From Burkholderia sp. BCC1644 (lineage in GTDB: Bacteria; Pseudomonadota; Gammaproteobacteria; Burkholderiales; Burkholderiaceae): DNA of 64,000 nt. Below the pieces are notes generated by a model, which was not told the origin of the DNA, ran no database searches, and saw only the letters and a list, made by a program, of their open reading frames with translations. The stretch covers positions 274,390 to 338,389 of the forward strand of contig NZ_CADFEI010000009.1 in assembly GCF_902833225.1 (NCBI RefSeq). The letters run 5' to 3'. Each line of letters starts with the position of its first letter. Positions within the stretch are counted from its first letter, which is position 1. Both the position numbers and the translations under genes were made by a program. Positions 27,925 through 36,812 of this stretch are shown here, in pieces.

Positions 27925-28023
27925 GTCTCTTCCTGATACGAACCCGCGGCTCGATGCGCGGCCTGTCGAGGGGACACGCGCGTGCCGCGTGCCGCGCCGG
28001 GGCCGATGTCGATCCCGGTGTTT

Positions 28024-28057
28024 GTTCGCTATTCGAACCTAGATTCGATTAGCGAAC
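28024..28057. promoter_or_regulatory. pcaI: Paired 15-base inverted repeats upstream of pcaI (IclR/PcaR-type operator candidate)
   Basis: GTTCGCTATTCGAAC at 28024-28038 and ATTCGATTAGCGAAC at 28043-28057 are both of the form GTTCG-N5-CGAAC (one mismatch in the second). The outer arms GTTCGCTA and TAGCGAAC are also perfect mirror images. IclR-family regulators of aromatic catabolism such as PcaR bind this kind of 15-mer; no such gene is nearby, so the regulator would be encoded elsewhere. Confidence 0.55.
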
Positions 28058-28067
28058 GATGGGCCGA

Positions 28068-29300
28068 TCATAGAGTCGCGCACAGCGCGTTGTCAAGGCG
28101 GGTTCCCTCGGGGGCCGTCGCGTCGTCGAACGGCAACCCGACGTAGTTTTCGGCGAGCGACTGCGCGGCGGCCCGCGAGCGCGTCACGTATTTCAGTTCG
28201 GCAAACTTCAGGCGATTGACGAACGGCGAGTCCTCCGGCGACGAATGCAGCATGTTCGTCATGAAGTACGAGAAGTGCTCGGCGCGCCACACGCGTTCGA
28301 GGCAAGTCGCCGAATACGTGTCGAGCGGCGTCGAGTCGCCCGTCCGGTAGCGCGCGCCGAGCGCGCGGGACAGCGCGCGGACGTCGGCCACCGCGAGGTT
28401 CATCCCCTTCGCGCCGGTCGGCGGCACGATGTGCGCGGCGTCGCCGGCAAGGAACAGGCGCCCGTGCTGCATCGTCTCCGACACGAAGCTGCGCATCGGC
28501 GTCACGCTCTTCTGCGTGATCCGGCCCTCGGTCGGCGTCCAGCCCGTGTCGTTCGAGAAGCGCGTGTGCAGTTCGTCCCAGATCCGCGTGTCGGACCACT
28601 CGGTGAGGTCTTCGTCGGGCTTGCACTGCAGATAGAGGCGCGTGACCGTCGGCGAGCGCATCGAGAACAGCGCGAAGCCGTTGTCGTGATGCGCGTAGAC
28701 GAGCTCGTCGAGCGACGGCGCCGCATCGGCGAGGATGCCGAGCCACGCGAACGGGTACACGCGCTCGAACGTGTTCAGCCGCTCGGCCGGGATCGTCTGG
28801 CGCGCGATGCCGTGGAAGCCGTCGCAGCCGGCGATGTAGTCGCAGTCGATGCGGTCTTCGCGGCCATCGGCATGCTTGAACGTGACGAACGGGTGCTCGC
28901 CTTCGACGTCGTGCAGCGCGACGTCGCTCACTTCGAAATGCATCTGATGACCATGCTCGACGCCGGCTGCGATCAGGTCGCGCACGACTTCGTGCTGGCT
29001 GTAGACGGTAATCGCGCGCCCGCCGGTCAGTTCGGACAGGTCGATGCGATGGCGCTGACCCGAGAACAGCAGCTCGATGCCGTGGTGTTCGAGCCCTTCG
29101 CGGCGCATCCGGTCGCCGAGACCGGCTTCGTTCAGCGTGTCGACCGTGCCCTGCTCCAGCACGCCGGCGCGGATGCGGTTCTCGCAGTATTCGCGCGAAC
29201 GCGCTTCGACGAGGATGGAATCGACGCCTTGCAGGCGCAGCAGATGGGAAAGCAAAAGGCCGGACGGACCGGCGCCGATGATGGCGACCTGGGTGCGCAT
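28068..29300 (-). CDS. pobA: 4-hydroxybenzoate 3-monooxygenase
   Basis: 410 residues of the class A flavoprotein hydroxylases; converts 4-hydroxybenzoate plus NADPH and O2 to protocatechuate. The FAD motif VAIIGAGPSGLLLSHLL starts the protein, GDAAHIVPPTGAKGMNLAVA is the second FAD site, and the ribose-binding acid lies in SILVEARSREYCENR. ATG 29300 has CAGGAGAC upstream on its strand. It is divergent from a LysR gene, which probably controls it. Confidence 0.92.
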   Translation of the reverse strand: MRTQVAIIGAGPSGLLLSHLLRLQGVDSILVEARSREYCENRIRAGVLEQGTVDTLNEAGLGDRMRREGLEHHGIELLFSGQRHRIDLSELTGGRAITVYSQHEVVRDLIAAGVEHGHQMHFEVSDVALHDVEGEHPFVTFKHADGREDRIDCDYIAGCDGFHGIARQTIPAERLNTFERVYPFAWLGILADAAPSLDELVYAHHDNGFALFSMRSPTVTRLYLQCKPDEDLTEWSDTRIWDELHTRFSNDTGWTPTEGRITQKSVTPMRSFVSETMQHGRLFLAGDAAHIVPPTGAKGMNLAVADVRALSRALGARYRTGDSTPLDTYSATCLERVWRAEHFSYFMTNMLHSSPEDSPFVNRLKFAELKYVTRSRAAAQSLAENYVGLPFDDATAPEGTRLDNALCATL

Positions 29301-29416
29301 TGTTCGTCTCCTGAACATTGGTTCGAGTAATGGAACACATTTGAGCGCTTTCCCGACTATGCGGCAACGCGATTCAGGAGATATGTTGTATACGTTTTGA
29401 CGATACTGGCCCGGCG

Positions 29417-30343
29417 ATGGATGCGCTCGATCTGAACCTGATTCCCTACCTCGTCGCGCTCGACGACACGCGCAACGTAAGTCGCGCGGGCGACCTGCTC
29501 GGCGTGAGCCAGCCGCGCGTGAGCACCGCGCTCGGCCGGCTGCGCGAGTATTTCGGCGATCCGCTGTTCGTGCGCACGTCGCGCGGGATGGAGCCGACGC
29601 CGCGCGCGCTCGCGCTGCTGCCGGCCGCCCGCGATGCGCTCGCGCAGATCGAGCGCGGCCTCGTCGCGCCGCACGACTTCGATCCGGCCGCGAGCACGCA
29701 TACGTTCTCGATCGCGCTGTCGGACGTCGGCGAGATCGTGTTCCTGCCGAAGCTGCTGCAGGCCTTCGCGACGCGCGCGCCGCACGCGAACCTGCGCTCG
29801 GTTTCGCTCGCGCACGACGAAGTCGGGCGTGGCCTCGAAGCCGGGTCGATCGATCTCGCGGTCGGCTACTTCCCCGATCTCGACGGCAACAACTTCTTCC
29901 AGCAGCGGTTGTTCACGCACCGGTTCGTGTGCCTGATGCGGCGCGGCCATCCGTTCGAGCAGGCGCCGCCGTTCACGGTCGAGCAGTTCCTCGCGTGCGG
30001 GCACGCGGTGGTGCGCGCCGAAGGCCGCAGCCAGGAGGTGCTCGAGAAATATCTCGCGAAGCAGCGCATGCAGCGCCGTGCGGTGCTCGAGACGCCGCAC
30101 TTCATGAGCCTGCCGTTCATCCTGAGCCGGACCGACCTGATCGCGACGGTGCCGCATGCGATCGGCTATGCGTATGCGGCCGAGCACGCGTTCATCGTGC
30201 CCGTCGAGCCGCCGCTCGCACTGCCGCGCTTCGACCTGAAGCAGCATTGGCACCGCAAGTACCACAACGATCCGCGCACCGAGTGGCTGCGCGGCGTCGT
30301 CGCGTCGCTGTTCAACGACGAGCAGGACGAATGGCCGAAGTGA
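29417..30343 (+). CDS. LysR-family regulator, probable pobA activator
   Basis: 308 residues. N-terminal helix-turn-helix (RNVSRAGDLLGVSQPRVSTA) and a C-terminal inducer-binding domain. It is transcribed away from pobA across 116 bases, the usual arrangement of LysR regulators with their targets, so 4-hydroxybenzoate is the likely effector. Related regulators in beta-proteobacteria have been called PobR or PcaQ; which name fits cannot be decided from this sequence. Confidence 0.82.
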   Translation: MDALDLNLIPYLVALDDTRNVSRAGDLLGVSQPRVSTALGRLREYFGDPLFVRTSRGMEPTPRALALLPAARDALAQIERGLVAPHDFDPAASTHTFSIALSDVGEIVFLPKLLQAFATRAPHANLRSVSLAHDEVGRGLEAGSIDLAVGYFPDLDGNNFFQQRLFTHRFVCLMRRGHPFEQAPPFTVEQFLACGHAVVRAEGRSQEVLEKYLAKQRMQRRAVLETPHFMSLPFILSRTDLIATVPHAIGYAYAAEHAFIVPVEPPLALPRFDLKQHWHRKYHNDPRTEWLRGVVASLFNDEQDEWPK

Positions 30344-30439
30344 CGGAGGGTGAGCGGCGGGCCGCACACACGACCCGCGAAAGCATGAAACAATGGCCGG
30401 ATATCGGCCGCCGCTGGCGGCCTTCGATGGAGCCACTAC

Positions 30440-31075
30440 ATGGGTAAGGGAAAGAAAACCGCGCAGGCCGGGCCGGCCGCCTCCCGGCCGAGCCGTGAAG
30501 AAGCAGAAGACGCCGTCCGCGTGCTGTTGCGCTGGGCCGGCGACGATCCCGCACGCGAAGGGCTGCTCGATACGCCCGCGCGCGTCGTGCGGGCGTACGA
30601 GCAGTTCTTCGCCGGCTATGCGCTGGAGCCGCGCGACATCCTCGCGCGCACCTTCAGCGAAGTCGACGGCTACGACGAGATGATCGTGCTGAAGGACATC
30701 CGCTTCGAGAGCTACTGCGAGCACCACATGGTGCCGATCATCGGCCGCGCGCACGTCGCGTATCTGCCGAACCATCGCGTGGTCGGCATCTCGAAGCTCG
30801 CGCGCCTCGTCGACGCATTCGCGAAGCGCCTGCAGATCCAGGAAAAGATGACCGTGCAGATCGCCGACACGCTGTTCGACGTGCTGCAGCCGAAGGGCGT
30901 CGGCGTGATCCTCGAAGCCGCGCACCAGTGCATCTCGACGCGCGGCGTGCACAAGCCGGGCGTCGAGATGGTGACGTCGCGCATGCTCGGCACGTTCCGC
31001 ACCGATCCGTCGACGCGGCGCGAATTCCTGTCGATCGTCGCGAATCCTTCTTCAGTCAACCTGACGAATACCTGA
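30440..31075 (+). CDS. folE: GTP cyclohydrolase I
   Basis: 211 residues. Makes dihydroneopterin triphosphate from GTP. The zinc and catalytic motif is [20 protein letters not shown], followed by HQCISTRGV with the third zinc ligand. The N-terminus is a Lys/Ala-rich tail. It overlaps the following pteridine-reductase-like gene by one base, suggesting a tetrahydromonapterin or biopterin-type route rather than general folate synthesis. Confidence 0.9.
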   Translation: MGKGKKTAQAGPAASRPSREEAEDAVRVLLRWAGDDPAREGLLDTPARVVRAYEQFFAGYALEPRDILARTFSEVDGYDEMIVLKDIRFESYCEHHMVPIIGRAHVAYLPNHRVVGISKLARLVDAFAKRLQIQEKMTVQIADTLFDVLQPKGVGVILEAAHQCISTRGVHKPGVEMVTSRMLGTFRTDPSTRREFLSIVANPSSVNLTNT

Positions 31076-31878
31076 TGGAGCAGACGAAGCAAGCGGCACA
31101 CGCGCCCGTCGTGCTCGTGACCGGCGCCGCGCGCCGGGCCGGGCGCGCGTTCGCCGAGTATTTCGCGAAGCATGGCTATCGCACCGCGGTGCATTACGAC
31201 CGTTCCGCCGACGCCGCGCAGGCAGCCGCCCGCGCAATCGCCGACCGCGGGCACGACTCGGTCGCGCTGCAGGCCGACCTGTCGGATGCCGCGCAGATCA
31301 CCAGGCTGATCGACCAGGTGTATGCGCGCTTCGGGCGCCTCGACGTGCTGGTCAACAACGCGTCGGTGTTCTGGCAGGACCACTTCCCGAGCTTCGACCT
31401 CGCGGCCTTCGACCTGGCGTGGGCCGTCAACTGCCGCGCGCCGATCCTGCTCACGCGGGCGTTCTACGAACGCGCGCGCGCCGCCGGCACGCAGGGCGTC
31501 GTCGTGAACGTGGTCGACCAGAAGATCAAGGAAAACTTTCACCGCGACCACTTCAGCTACACGGTCGCGAAGGCCGCGCTCGGCAACCTCACGCAGATGC
31601 TCGCGCTGTCGTCCGCGCCGGTGCTGCGCGTGAACGCGGTGTTCCCGGGGCTGATGCTGCCGAGCGACGACCAGACCCAGGCCGACTTCGAGCACGCGAG
31701 CCGCGCGTCGACGCCGCTCGCGCGCATCGCCGGCCCCGACGACGTCGCGAGCGCGATCCTGCTGCTGACCGGCAATGCGTACAACGGCGTGGATTTCGTC
31801 GTCGATGCGGGGCAGAACCTGATCCGCGTCGACCAGGACGTGCTGTACAAGCACCGCTCGCCGGACGGCAAGCACTGA
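31075..31878 (+). CDS. folM: Dihydromonapterin reductase-like SDR
   Basis: 267 residues of the short-chain dehydrogenase family. The cofactor motif VLVTGAARRAGRAFAEY has the Arg-containing turn seen in pteridine reductases and FolM, VLVNNASVFW follows, and YTVAKAAL is the catalytic Tyr-x3-Lys. It probably reduces dihydromonapterin or dihydrofolate with NADPH. Start and folE stop share one base (TGATG). The gene-symbol assignment rests on the folE context and the TGAARRxG motif. Confidence 0.75.
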   Translation: MEQTKQAAHAPVVLVTGAARRAGRAFAEYFAKHGYRTAVHYDRSADAAQAAARAIADRGHDSVALQADLSDAAQITRLIDQVYARFGRLDVLVNNASVFWQDHFPSFDLAAFDLAWAVNCRAPILLTRAFYERARAAGTQGVVVNVVDQKIKENFHRDHFSYTVAKAALGNLTQMLALSSAPVLRVNAVFPGLMLPSDDQTQADFEHASRASTPLARIAGPDDVASAILLLTGNAYNGVDFVVDAGQNLIRVDQDVLYKHRSPDGKH

Positions 31879-31890
31879 CGCACACGGCAC

Positions 31891-31911
31891 GCGCCCGTGC
31901 GAATCGGGCGC
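31891..31911. terminator. Hairpin between convergent folM and serine acetyltransferase genes
   Basis: GCGCCCG (31891-31897) pairs with CGGGCGC (31905-31911) around seven bases in the convergent gap. No T run on either side, so termination is only likely. Confidence 0.4.
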
Positions 31912-31927
31912 GCCGCCGCCCGCCGCG

Positions 31928-32848
31928 TTACGGCTTCTCGGCGCTCCCGCCTTCGCGAACCTTGCCCTGCGCGACACTCGTGCCGGCCGGCACGCTGTGC
32001 GTGAGCCACACGTTGCCGCCGATCACCGAGCCACGCCCGATCGTCACGCGGCCGAGAATCGTCGCGCCCGCGTAGATCACCACGTCGTCCTCGACGATCG
32101 GGTGCCGCGCATTGCCCTTGACCAGCGCGCCTTCGCCATCGGCCGGGAAACTCTTCGCGCCGAGCGTGACGGCCTGGTACACGCGCACGCGCTCGCCGAT
32201 GATCGCGGTTTCGCCGATCACGACACCGGTGCCGTGGTCGATGAAGAAGCTCGGGCCGATCTGCGCGCCCGGATGGATGTCGATGCCGGTGGCCGAGTGG
32301 GCGATTTCATTGATGAATCGCGCGAGTAGCGGCACGCCGAGCTGGTGCAGCGCGTGGGCGAGCCGATGGTGCATCATCGCGAGCACGCCGGGGTAGCACA
32401 GCAGGATCTCGGTGATGTGCTGCGCGGCCGGATCGCCCGCGTACGCGGCCTGGATGTCGCTGACGAGCAGCGCGCGCACCGCCGGCAACTGCCGGCCGAA
32501 TTCGCGCGCGATTTCGAACGCGCGTTCGTCGAGTTCCGCGAACGGCGTATCGGCATGCTCGGGCAGGAACGGCAGCGCACGGCGGATCTGTTCGGACAGA
32601 ATGCGCAGCGTGCTTTCGAGCGTATGGCCGACGTAGTAGTCGACGCTTTCGTCGGTGAGGTCCGGCGCGCCGTAATGCGTCGGAAACATCGACGCGCGCA
32701 GGCCGGTCACAATCTTGCAGATCGCATCGCGCGACGGCAGTTCACGAATGCCGCGCGGATGGCGCGTGCGATGGAGTTCTTCGCGCGACTCGCGCAAGCC
32801 GGCGACGATTTCTTCGAGGCCCCACTGACGGACGGGTGATGTCGACAT
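31928..32848 (-). CDS. epsC: Serine O-acetyltransferase (EpsC type)
   Basis: 306 residues. An N-terminal helical domain precedes a left-handed beta-helix of hexapeptide repeats: ATGIDIHPGAQIGPSFFIDH, GVVIGETAIIGERVRVYQ, VTLGAKSF. The catalytic His/Asp site is in HSATGIDIHP. It makes O-acetylserine for cysteine synthesis. The length and the long N-terminal part fit the EpsC subfamily rather than the shorter enteric CysE. Confidence 0.86.
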   Translation of the reverse strand: MSTSPVRQWGLEEIVAGLRESREELHRTRHPRGIRELPSRDAICKIVTGLRASMFPTHYGAPDLTDESVDYYVGHTLESTLRILSEQIRRALPFLPEHADTPFAELDERAFEIAREFGRQLPAVRALLVSDIQAAYAGDPAAQHITEILLCYPGVLAMMHHRLAHALHQLGVPLLARFINEIAHSATGIDIHPGAQIGPSFFIDHGTGVVIGETAIIGERVRVYQAVTLGAKSFPADGEGALVKGNARHPIVEDDVVIYAGATILGRVTIGRGSVIGGNVWLTHSVPAGTSVAQGKVREGGSAEKP

Positions 32849-32985
32849 ATGCCAATGCAGGCGGCCGCGCTCGGTCGCACGGCCGCTAATAAAGTGACGG
32901 GTTCCACAAGATTACCGCGTTTTTTGTCCGGGAGCGGCACACCGGGGATCGGCCGGACGGCCGGCGACGCGCGAGCGCGGCGGCG

Positions 32986-33219
32986 TCACATCGTGACGCT
33001 GCTCGCGTCGATCCAGCGCACGGCCCAGTCGCGCGCGTGCGCGATCGCGTCGCCTTCGTCGTTGAACTGGAGCTCGATCGGAAAAAAACGGTTCGCAACC
33101 AGCTCCCCGTCGCTCGATCGGGAGATCACGACGTAGGGCTTGAACGAACCATCGCTGGCGCGCGCGGGCGCGCAGTTCAACAGATAACCGCGGTGCGTGA
33201 AGGCAGTAGTCGCTTGCAT
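32986..33219 (-). CDS. Small conserved-looking hypothetical protein, 77 residues
   Basis: MQATTAFTHRGYLLNCAPAR begins a small beta-rich protein ending HARDWAVRWIDASSVTM. There is no signal or membrane segment. The GC-rich codon use and a good fit between start and upstream bases suggest it is real. Function unknown. Confidence 0.55.
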   Translation of the reverse strand: MQATTAFTHRGYLLNCAPARASDGSFKPYVVISRSSDGELVANRFFPIELQFNDEGDAIAHARDWAVRWIDASSVTM

Positions 33220-33497
33220 GAATCCGCCACCTCTAGTCCCTTGCTTTGTTGTTCACTACCCGTCTTTAAGGGTGCTGCGGCGCCCCGGCGCGGGCAGAGG
33301 CGGCGAGACTTCATCCCCTGTCGCCGCTTCGCAGGAAAAGAATCATACTCTGTAGAAAACGCGTCTTCTAGCTGAAATAAATCATGACAAATCAGTGCGC
33401 GTCGCGCGACCGCGGCGATCGCCCGCGCGCCTTTTCCCGTCGTGCCCGGAACGGGATTTGCTTCGATCCGGAGCGTTTCGCCGCCAGGAGAGCCGCG

Positions 33498-33905
33498 ATG
33501 GAATCATCCGGTCAAACAGGTCGTGTGCACCCGCGCAGCGTCGAACTCGACAACGACGACACGCACGACAGCACGGTCGACACCGACGGCAAGAACCGCG
33601 AGGCGGCGCGCCTCGCCGGCGCCGGACCGATCTCGCCCGACCAGATCACGCGCAGCAACGCGTCGCTCGTCAATGCGATGCCGGAAGCCGGCGACGGCTT
33701 CGCCGGTTTCGACAGCCGCCCCGGCGGCAACCATCCGGCGTTCGCGCTGCGCGCGGGTTACATGGTGATCGAGAAAGGCTTCGACGCGCCGGCTCCGAGT
33801 GACGCGCTGTTCGGTCCCGTCCACCGGATGTACGGCAGCGCGTACTGGCCCGGCCACGGACGGCGGCCGGAACGCATCATCGAGCTGACAGCCGTACCGC
33901 GCTAG
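33498..33905 (+). CDS. DUF3005 domain-containing protein
   Basis: 135 residues from ATG 33498, with AGGAGAG just upstream. The conserved segments NDDTHDSTVDTDGKNREAAR, NASLVNAMPEAGDGFAGFDS and DALFGPVHRMYGSAYWPGHG match my memory of DUF3005, a Burkholderia-restricted family of unknown role. Acidic start, no signal peptide. No clear functional neighbour. Confidence 0.75.
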   Translation: MESSGQTGRVHPRSVELDNDDTHDSTVDTDGKNREAARLAGAGPISPDQITRSNASLVNAMPEAGDGFAGFDSRPGGNHPAFALRAGYMVIEKGFDAPAPSDALFGPVHRMYGSAYWPGHGRRPERIIELTAVPR

Positions 33906-34442
33906 CCGGCGCGGCGTTTGAATCGATCGTTCGTTTGCGGAAGTTTGCGGAACGGCATCGGTCGCAGATCGATGGCGGCGGATCGGCGCGCGCGATCGAT
34001 GCTCGAGTGAACGATTTCACGCATCGGCGTCGGCGGTTTCATGCGTACCGCGAATCGTGCCGATGCACATGCGTTGATCGAAGTCATGTCGAAACGGCGC
34101 AGTTGCGATTGAATGGCGATGCGTGCGGTGCATCGATCTGCCTGTCGCGCACGATCGACGTGCGTACCCATGCAACGCATCACGCCGCTGCATGCGCATG
34201 CGTTCCGCCACCGGCGCGAACAGCGGCTACGACCGGGCCACGCGCCACCCCTCGCGCGATGCAGCATGCGCCGCGCGCATGGCCATTCGCCACGGCGACA
34301 GACGCGGCGCGGCGGCCCGACCCGACGGGCACCGCACTGCAAAGTCCCCGCCGTTGGTTTACTCTGCCTCGCAGCATTGCGCATTGCCCAGCCCGATCGG
34401 CCATCCGGCCGACTTCGTTTCAACCCGCCACTCGGAGACACT
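33906..34442. other. Intergenic region, 537 bases
   Basis: Between the DUF3005 gene and the universal stress protein gene. Several short GATGC/GCATC repeats and an overall high GC content. No ORF here shows coding character, and no FNR box of the TTGAT-N4-ATCAA type was found. Confidence 0.45.
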
Positions 34443-34910
34443 ATGTACAAGCGTATTCTGGTTGCCGTCGACGGCAGCGACACGTCCCGCCACGCATTCG
34501 ATGCCGCGCTGGCGCTCGCGAAAGCACACGGCGCCGAGCTGCAGCCGTTCTACGTCGTCGAGAACGCCGCGATCTACTACAACGTGCCCGGCTACGATCC
34601 GTCCGTGCTGCGCGATCAGCTCGTCGCACAGGGCAACGAACTCGCGCAGGAATTCACCAAGCTGATGCAGGCAGCCGGCGTGAAAGGCGAAACGCGGCTG
34701 AACGAAGCGACGTCGCTCAACGATGTGTCGTCGCTGATCCTCGACGGCGCGAAGGCGTTCGGCGCCGATCTGCTCGTGCTCGGCACGCATGGCCGCCGCG
34801 GTTTCCGCCGCCTCGTGCTCGGCAGCATCGCCGAACAATGCGTGCGGCACGCCACGCTGCCCGTGCTGCTGATTCCGGCCGCTGCGAACGTCGACGAACA
34901 GGCCGCCTGA
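34443..34910 (+). CDS. Universal stress protein (UspA family)
   Basis: 155 residues. Start MYKRILVAVDGSDTSRHA and the ATP-binding loop G-x2-G-x9-G-S in GTHGRRGFRRLVLGSIAE, so an ATP-binding USP. ATG 34443 follows an ACTCGGAGACACT ribosome site. It lies about 100 bases before an FNR-type regulator; in many proteobacteria USP genes belong to low-oxygen regulons, which would fit. Confidence 0.87.
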   Translation: MYKRILVAVDGSDTSRHAFDAALALAKAHGAELQPFYVVENAAIYYNVPGYDPSVLRDQLVAQGNELAQEFTKLMQAAGVKGETRLNEATSLNDVSSLILDGAKAFGADLLVLGTHGRRGFRRLVLGSIAEQCVRHATLPVLLIPAAANVDEQAA

Positions 34911-35013
34911 ACGCCATCCGGCGGGCGCGGCCGGTCGCGACGTTTTGTCACCCGACAGCGGCAACTTGCGGTGGGACAATGATTCCGTCGATTCAACGCC
35001 GGAGTAAACGATC

Positions 35014-35760
35014 ATGCTGACGCCCGTCGCCACACGTCCCGCCGCCACGCCTCATGCCGGTAGCTGGGCTCCTCGCCAGGCCGCGCACTGCTCGTCGTGC
35101 GCAATGCGGCACCTGTGCATGCCGCAGGGCCTGGCGCCCGAAGCACTCAGTCGCCTCGAGTCGGTCATCTGCGCGGCTCGCCCCGTCAAGCGCGGCGAAG
35201 CGCTGTTCCGCGAAGGCGACGCATTCGACAACCTGTACGCAGTACGCTCGGGTTCGCTGAAAACCGTCGCGACGCGCCATGACGGCCGCGAACAGGTCAC
35301 GGGCCTGCATCTCGCCGGTGAGGCGCTCGGTCTCGACGGCATCTGCGACGATAGCCACCCGCGCACCGCGGTCGCGCTGGAAGACAGTTCCGTCTGCGTG
35401 ATCCCGTACAGCGCGCTGAAGACACTGTGCTCCGAAGCCGGTTCGATGCAGCTGCGCATGCACAAGCTGATGAGTGAACAGATCGTGCGCGAAACGTCGC
35501 AAACGATGCTGCTCGGCTCGCTGAATGCCGAAGAGCGCGTCGCGGCCTTCCTGCTCGACGTCTCGTCGCGTTACCTGAAGCGCGGTTACTCGCCGTCGGA
35601 ATTCAACCTGCGCATGACGCGCGAAGACATCGGCAGCTATCTCGGCATGACGCTCGAAACGGTCAGCCGCACGCTGTCGAAGTTCCAGAAGCGCGGCCTG
35701 ATCGAAATGCAGGGCCGCCACGTGCAGATCGTCGACTTCGACGGCCTCCAGCAGGTCTGA
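35014..35760 (+). CDS. fnr: FNR-type oxygen-responsive regulator with a 4Fe-4S cluster
   Basis: 248 residues. Cys26, Cys29 and Cys35 (HCSSCAMRHLC) plus Cys128 (SSVCVIP) reproduce the four cluster ligands of FNR in the same order. A cyclic-nucleotide-like beta barrel is followed by a dimer helix and a helix-turn-helix (EDIGSYLGMTLETVSRTLSK); the E-x2-S-R contact residues of FNR are conserved. It should sense oxygen and bind TTGAT-N4-ATCAA-type sites. The universal stress protein gene just upstream is a likely target. Confidence 0.87.
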   Translation: MLTPVATRPAATPHAGSWAPRQAAHCSSCAMRHLCMPQGLAPEALSRLESVICAARPVKRGEALFREGDAFDNLYAVRSGSLKTVATRHDGREQVTGLHLAGEALGLDGICDDSHPRTAVALEDSSVCVIPYSALKTLCSEAGSMQLRMHKLMSEQIVRETSQTMLLGSLNAEERVAAFLLDVSSRYLKRGYSPSEFNLRMTREDIGSYLGMTLETVSRTLSKFQKRGLIEMQGRHVQIVDFDGLQQV

Positions 35761-35808
35761 TCCCTCACGGCGCGCACGGCTCGCGCGCCGCCTGCATCGC
35801 ACCCCGAA

Positions 35809-36702
35809 TCAATCGAGAAACAGCGCGGCGCGCGTCTTCAGCGCCGCGCTGAAATCGTCGAGCCAGCCGATCGACAGACGCCAGCTCTGCCAGTAGAGAT
35901 CGATGTCGATGGTCCGCCCGCGCGACATGTCCACGAGCTCGCCCGCCGCCAGTTGGCGATCGACCATCCGGTCCGGACACATCCCCCATCCCAATCCCGT
36001 TTCGCATGCGCGCAGATAGCCTGCGACGTGCGGTATCCAGTGCTGCGGCGGATCGAGATCCGCGTGTGTCACGCGCCGGATGAAACGCGACTGCAGACCG
36101 TCCTTCGGATTGAACATCACGCACGGCGCGCGGCGCAGCGCCTCGCGCGTGATGCCCGCACTGAAATAGCGTTCGTAGAACGCCGGCGAGCACACCGCGC
36201 GATAGCGGATGCGCCCGAGCCGCTCCGACCGGCACCCCTGAATCGGCTCGGCCTGCGCGGTCACGGCGCCCTGCACGCTGCCGTCGCGAATGCGCGACGC
36301 CGTGTAATCCTGGTCGTCGATCACGAGGTCGAGCAACGTCTCGCGCTCCGTGCAGAACGGCCCGACCGCGTCGATGAACCACGTCGCGACGCTGTCGTCG
36401 TTGACGGCCACACGCAACGTCGGCCATGCGCTCGCGATCTGGCCCGGCAGCGCCGGCATCCGGCCGCCCAGTTCGGCTTCCAGCAGCTGCACGCGCTCGG
36501 TATGCCGGCACAGCAGCGCGCCCGACGTCGTCGCAACACACGGCTGCCCGCGCTTGACGAGCACGCTGCCGACGCGCTCCTCCAGCAGCTTCACGCGCTG
36601 CGACACGGCCGACGGCGTGACATTCAGCTCCTTGGCCGCCCGCTCGAACGAACCGTGCCGGATCACGGCCGCAAGGGCATCGAGCAACGCATAGTCGAGC
36701 AT
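35809..36702 (-). CDS. argP: LysR-family regulator ArgP
   Basis: 297 residues. N-terminal helix-turn-helix (GSFERAAKELNVTPSAVSQR) followed by the ArgP-specific VKLLEERVGSVLVKRGQPC. It is divergent, 110 bases, from a LysE/ArgO exporter, as in many proteobacteria, where ArgP with lysine or arginine controls the exporter. The substrate domain looks full length. Confidence 0.87.
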   Translation of the reverse strand: MLDYALLDALAAVIRHGSFERAAKELNVTPSAVSQRVKLLEERVGSVLVKRGQPCVATTSGALLCRHTERVQLLEAELGGRMPALPGQIASAWPTLRVAVNDDSVATWFIDAVGPFCTERETLLDLVIDDQDYTASRIRDGSVQGAVTAQAEPIQGCRSERLGRIRYRAVCSPAFYERYFSAGITREALRRAPCVMFNPKDGLQSRFIRRVTHADLDPPQHWIPHVAGYLRACETGLGWGMCPDRMVDRQLAAGELVDMSRGRTIDIDLYWQSWRLSIGWLDDFSAALKTRAALFLD

Positions 36703-36812
36703 TAGATTTCCTTAATCTGCATTAGGTGAATTAGCTTCTCTTATTTTCATGCTGACCGCAGACTAGCGCTACCCGAATCATTCGTCTACTGCTTCCACCG
36801 CTGCCCACCATC

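Noticed and set aside
32849..32985. Promoter between the serine acetyltransferase and the small protein
   Set aside because: No recognisable -35/-10 or operator; nothing beyond gene spacing.
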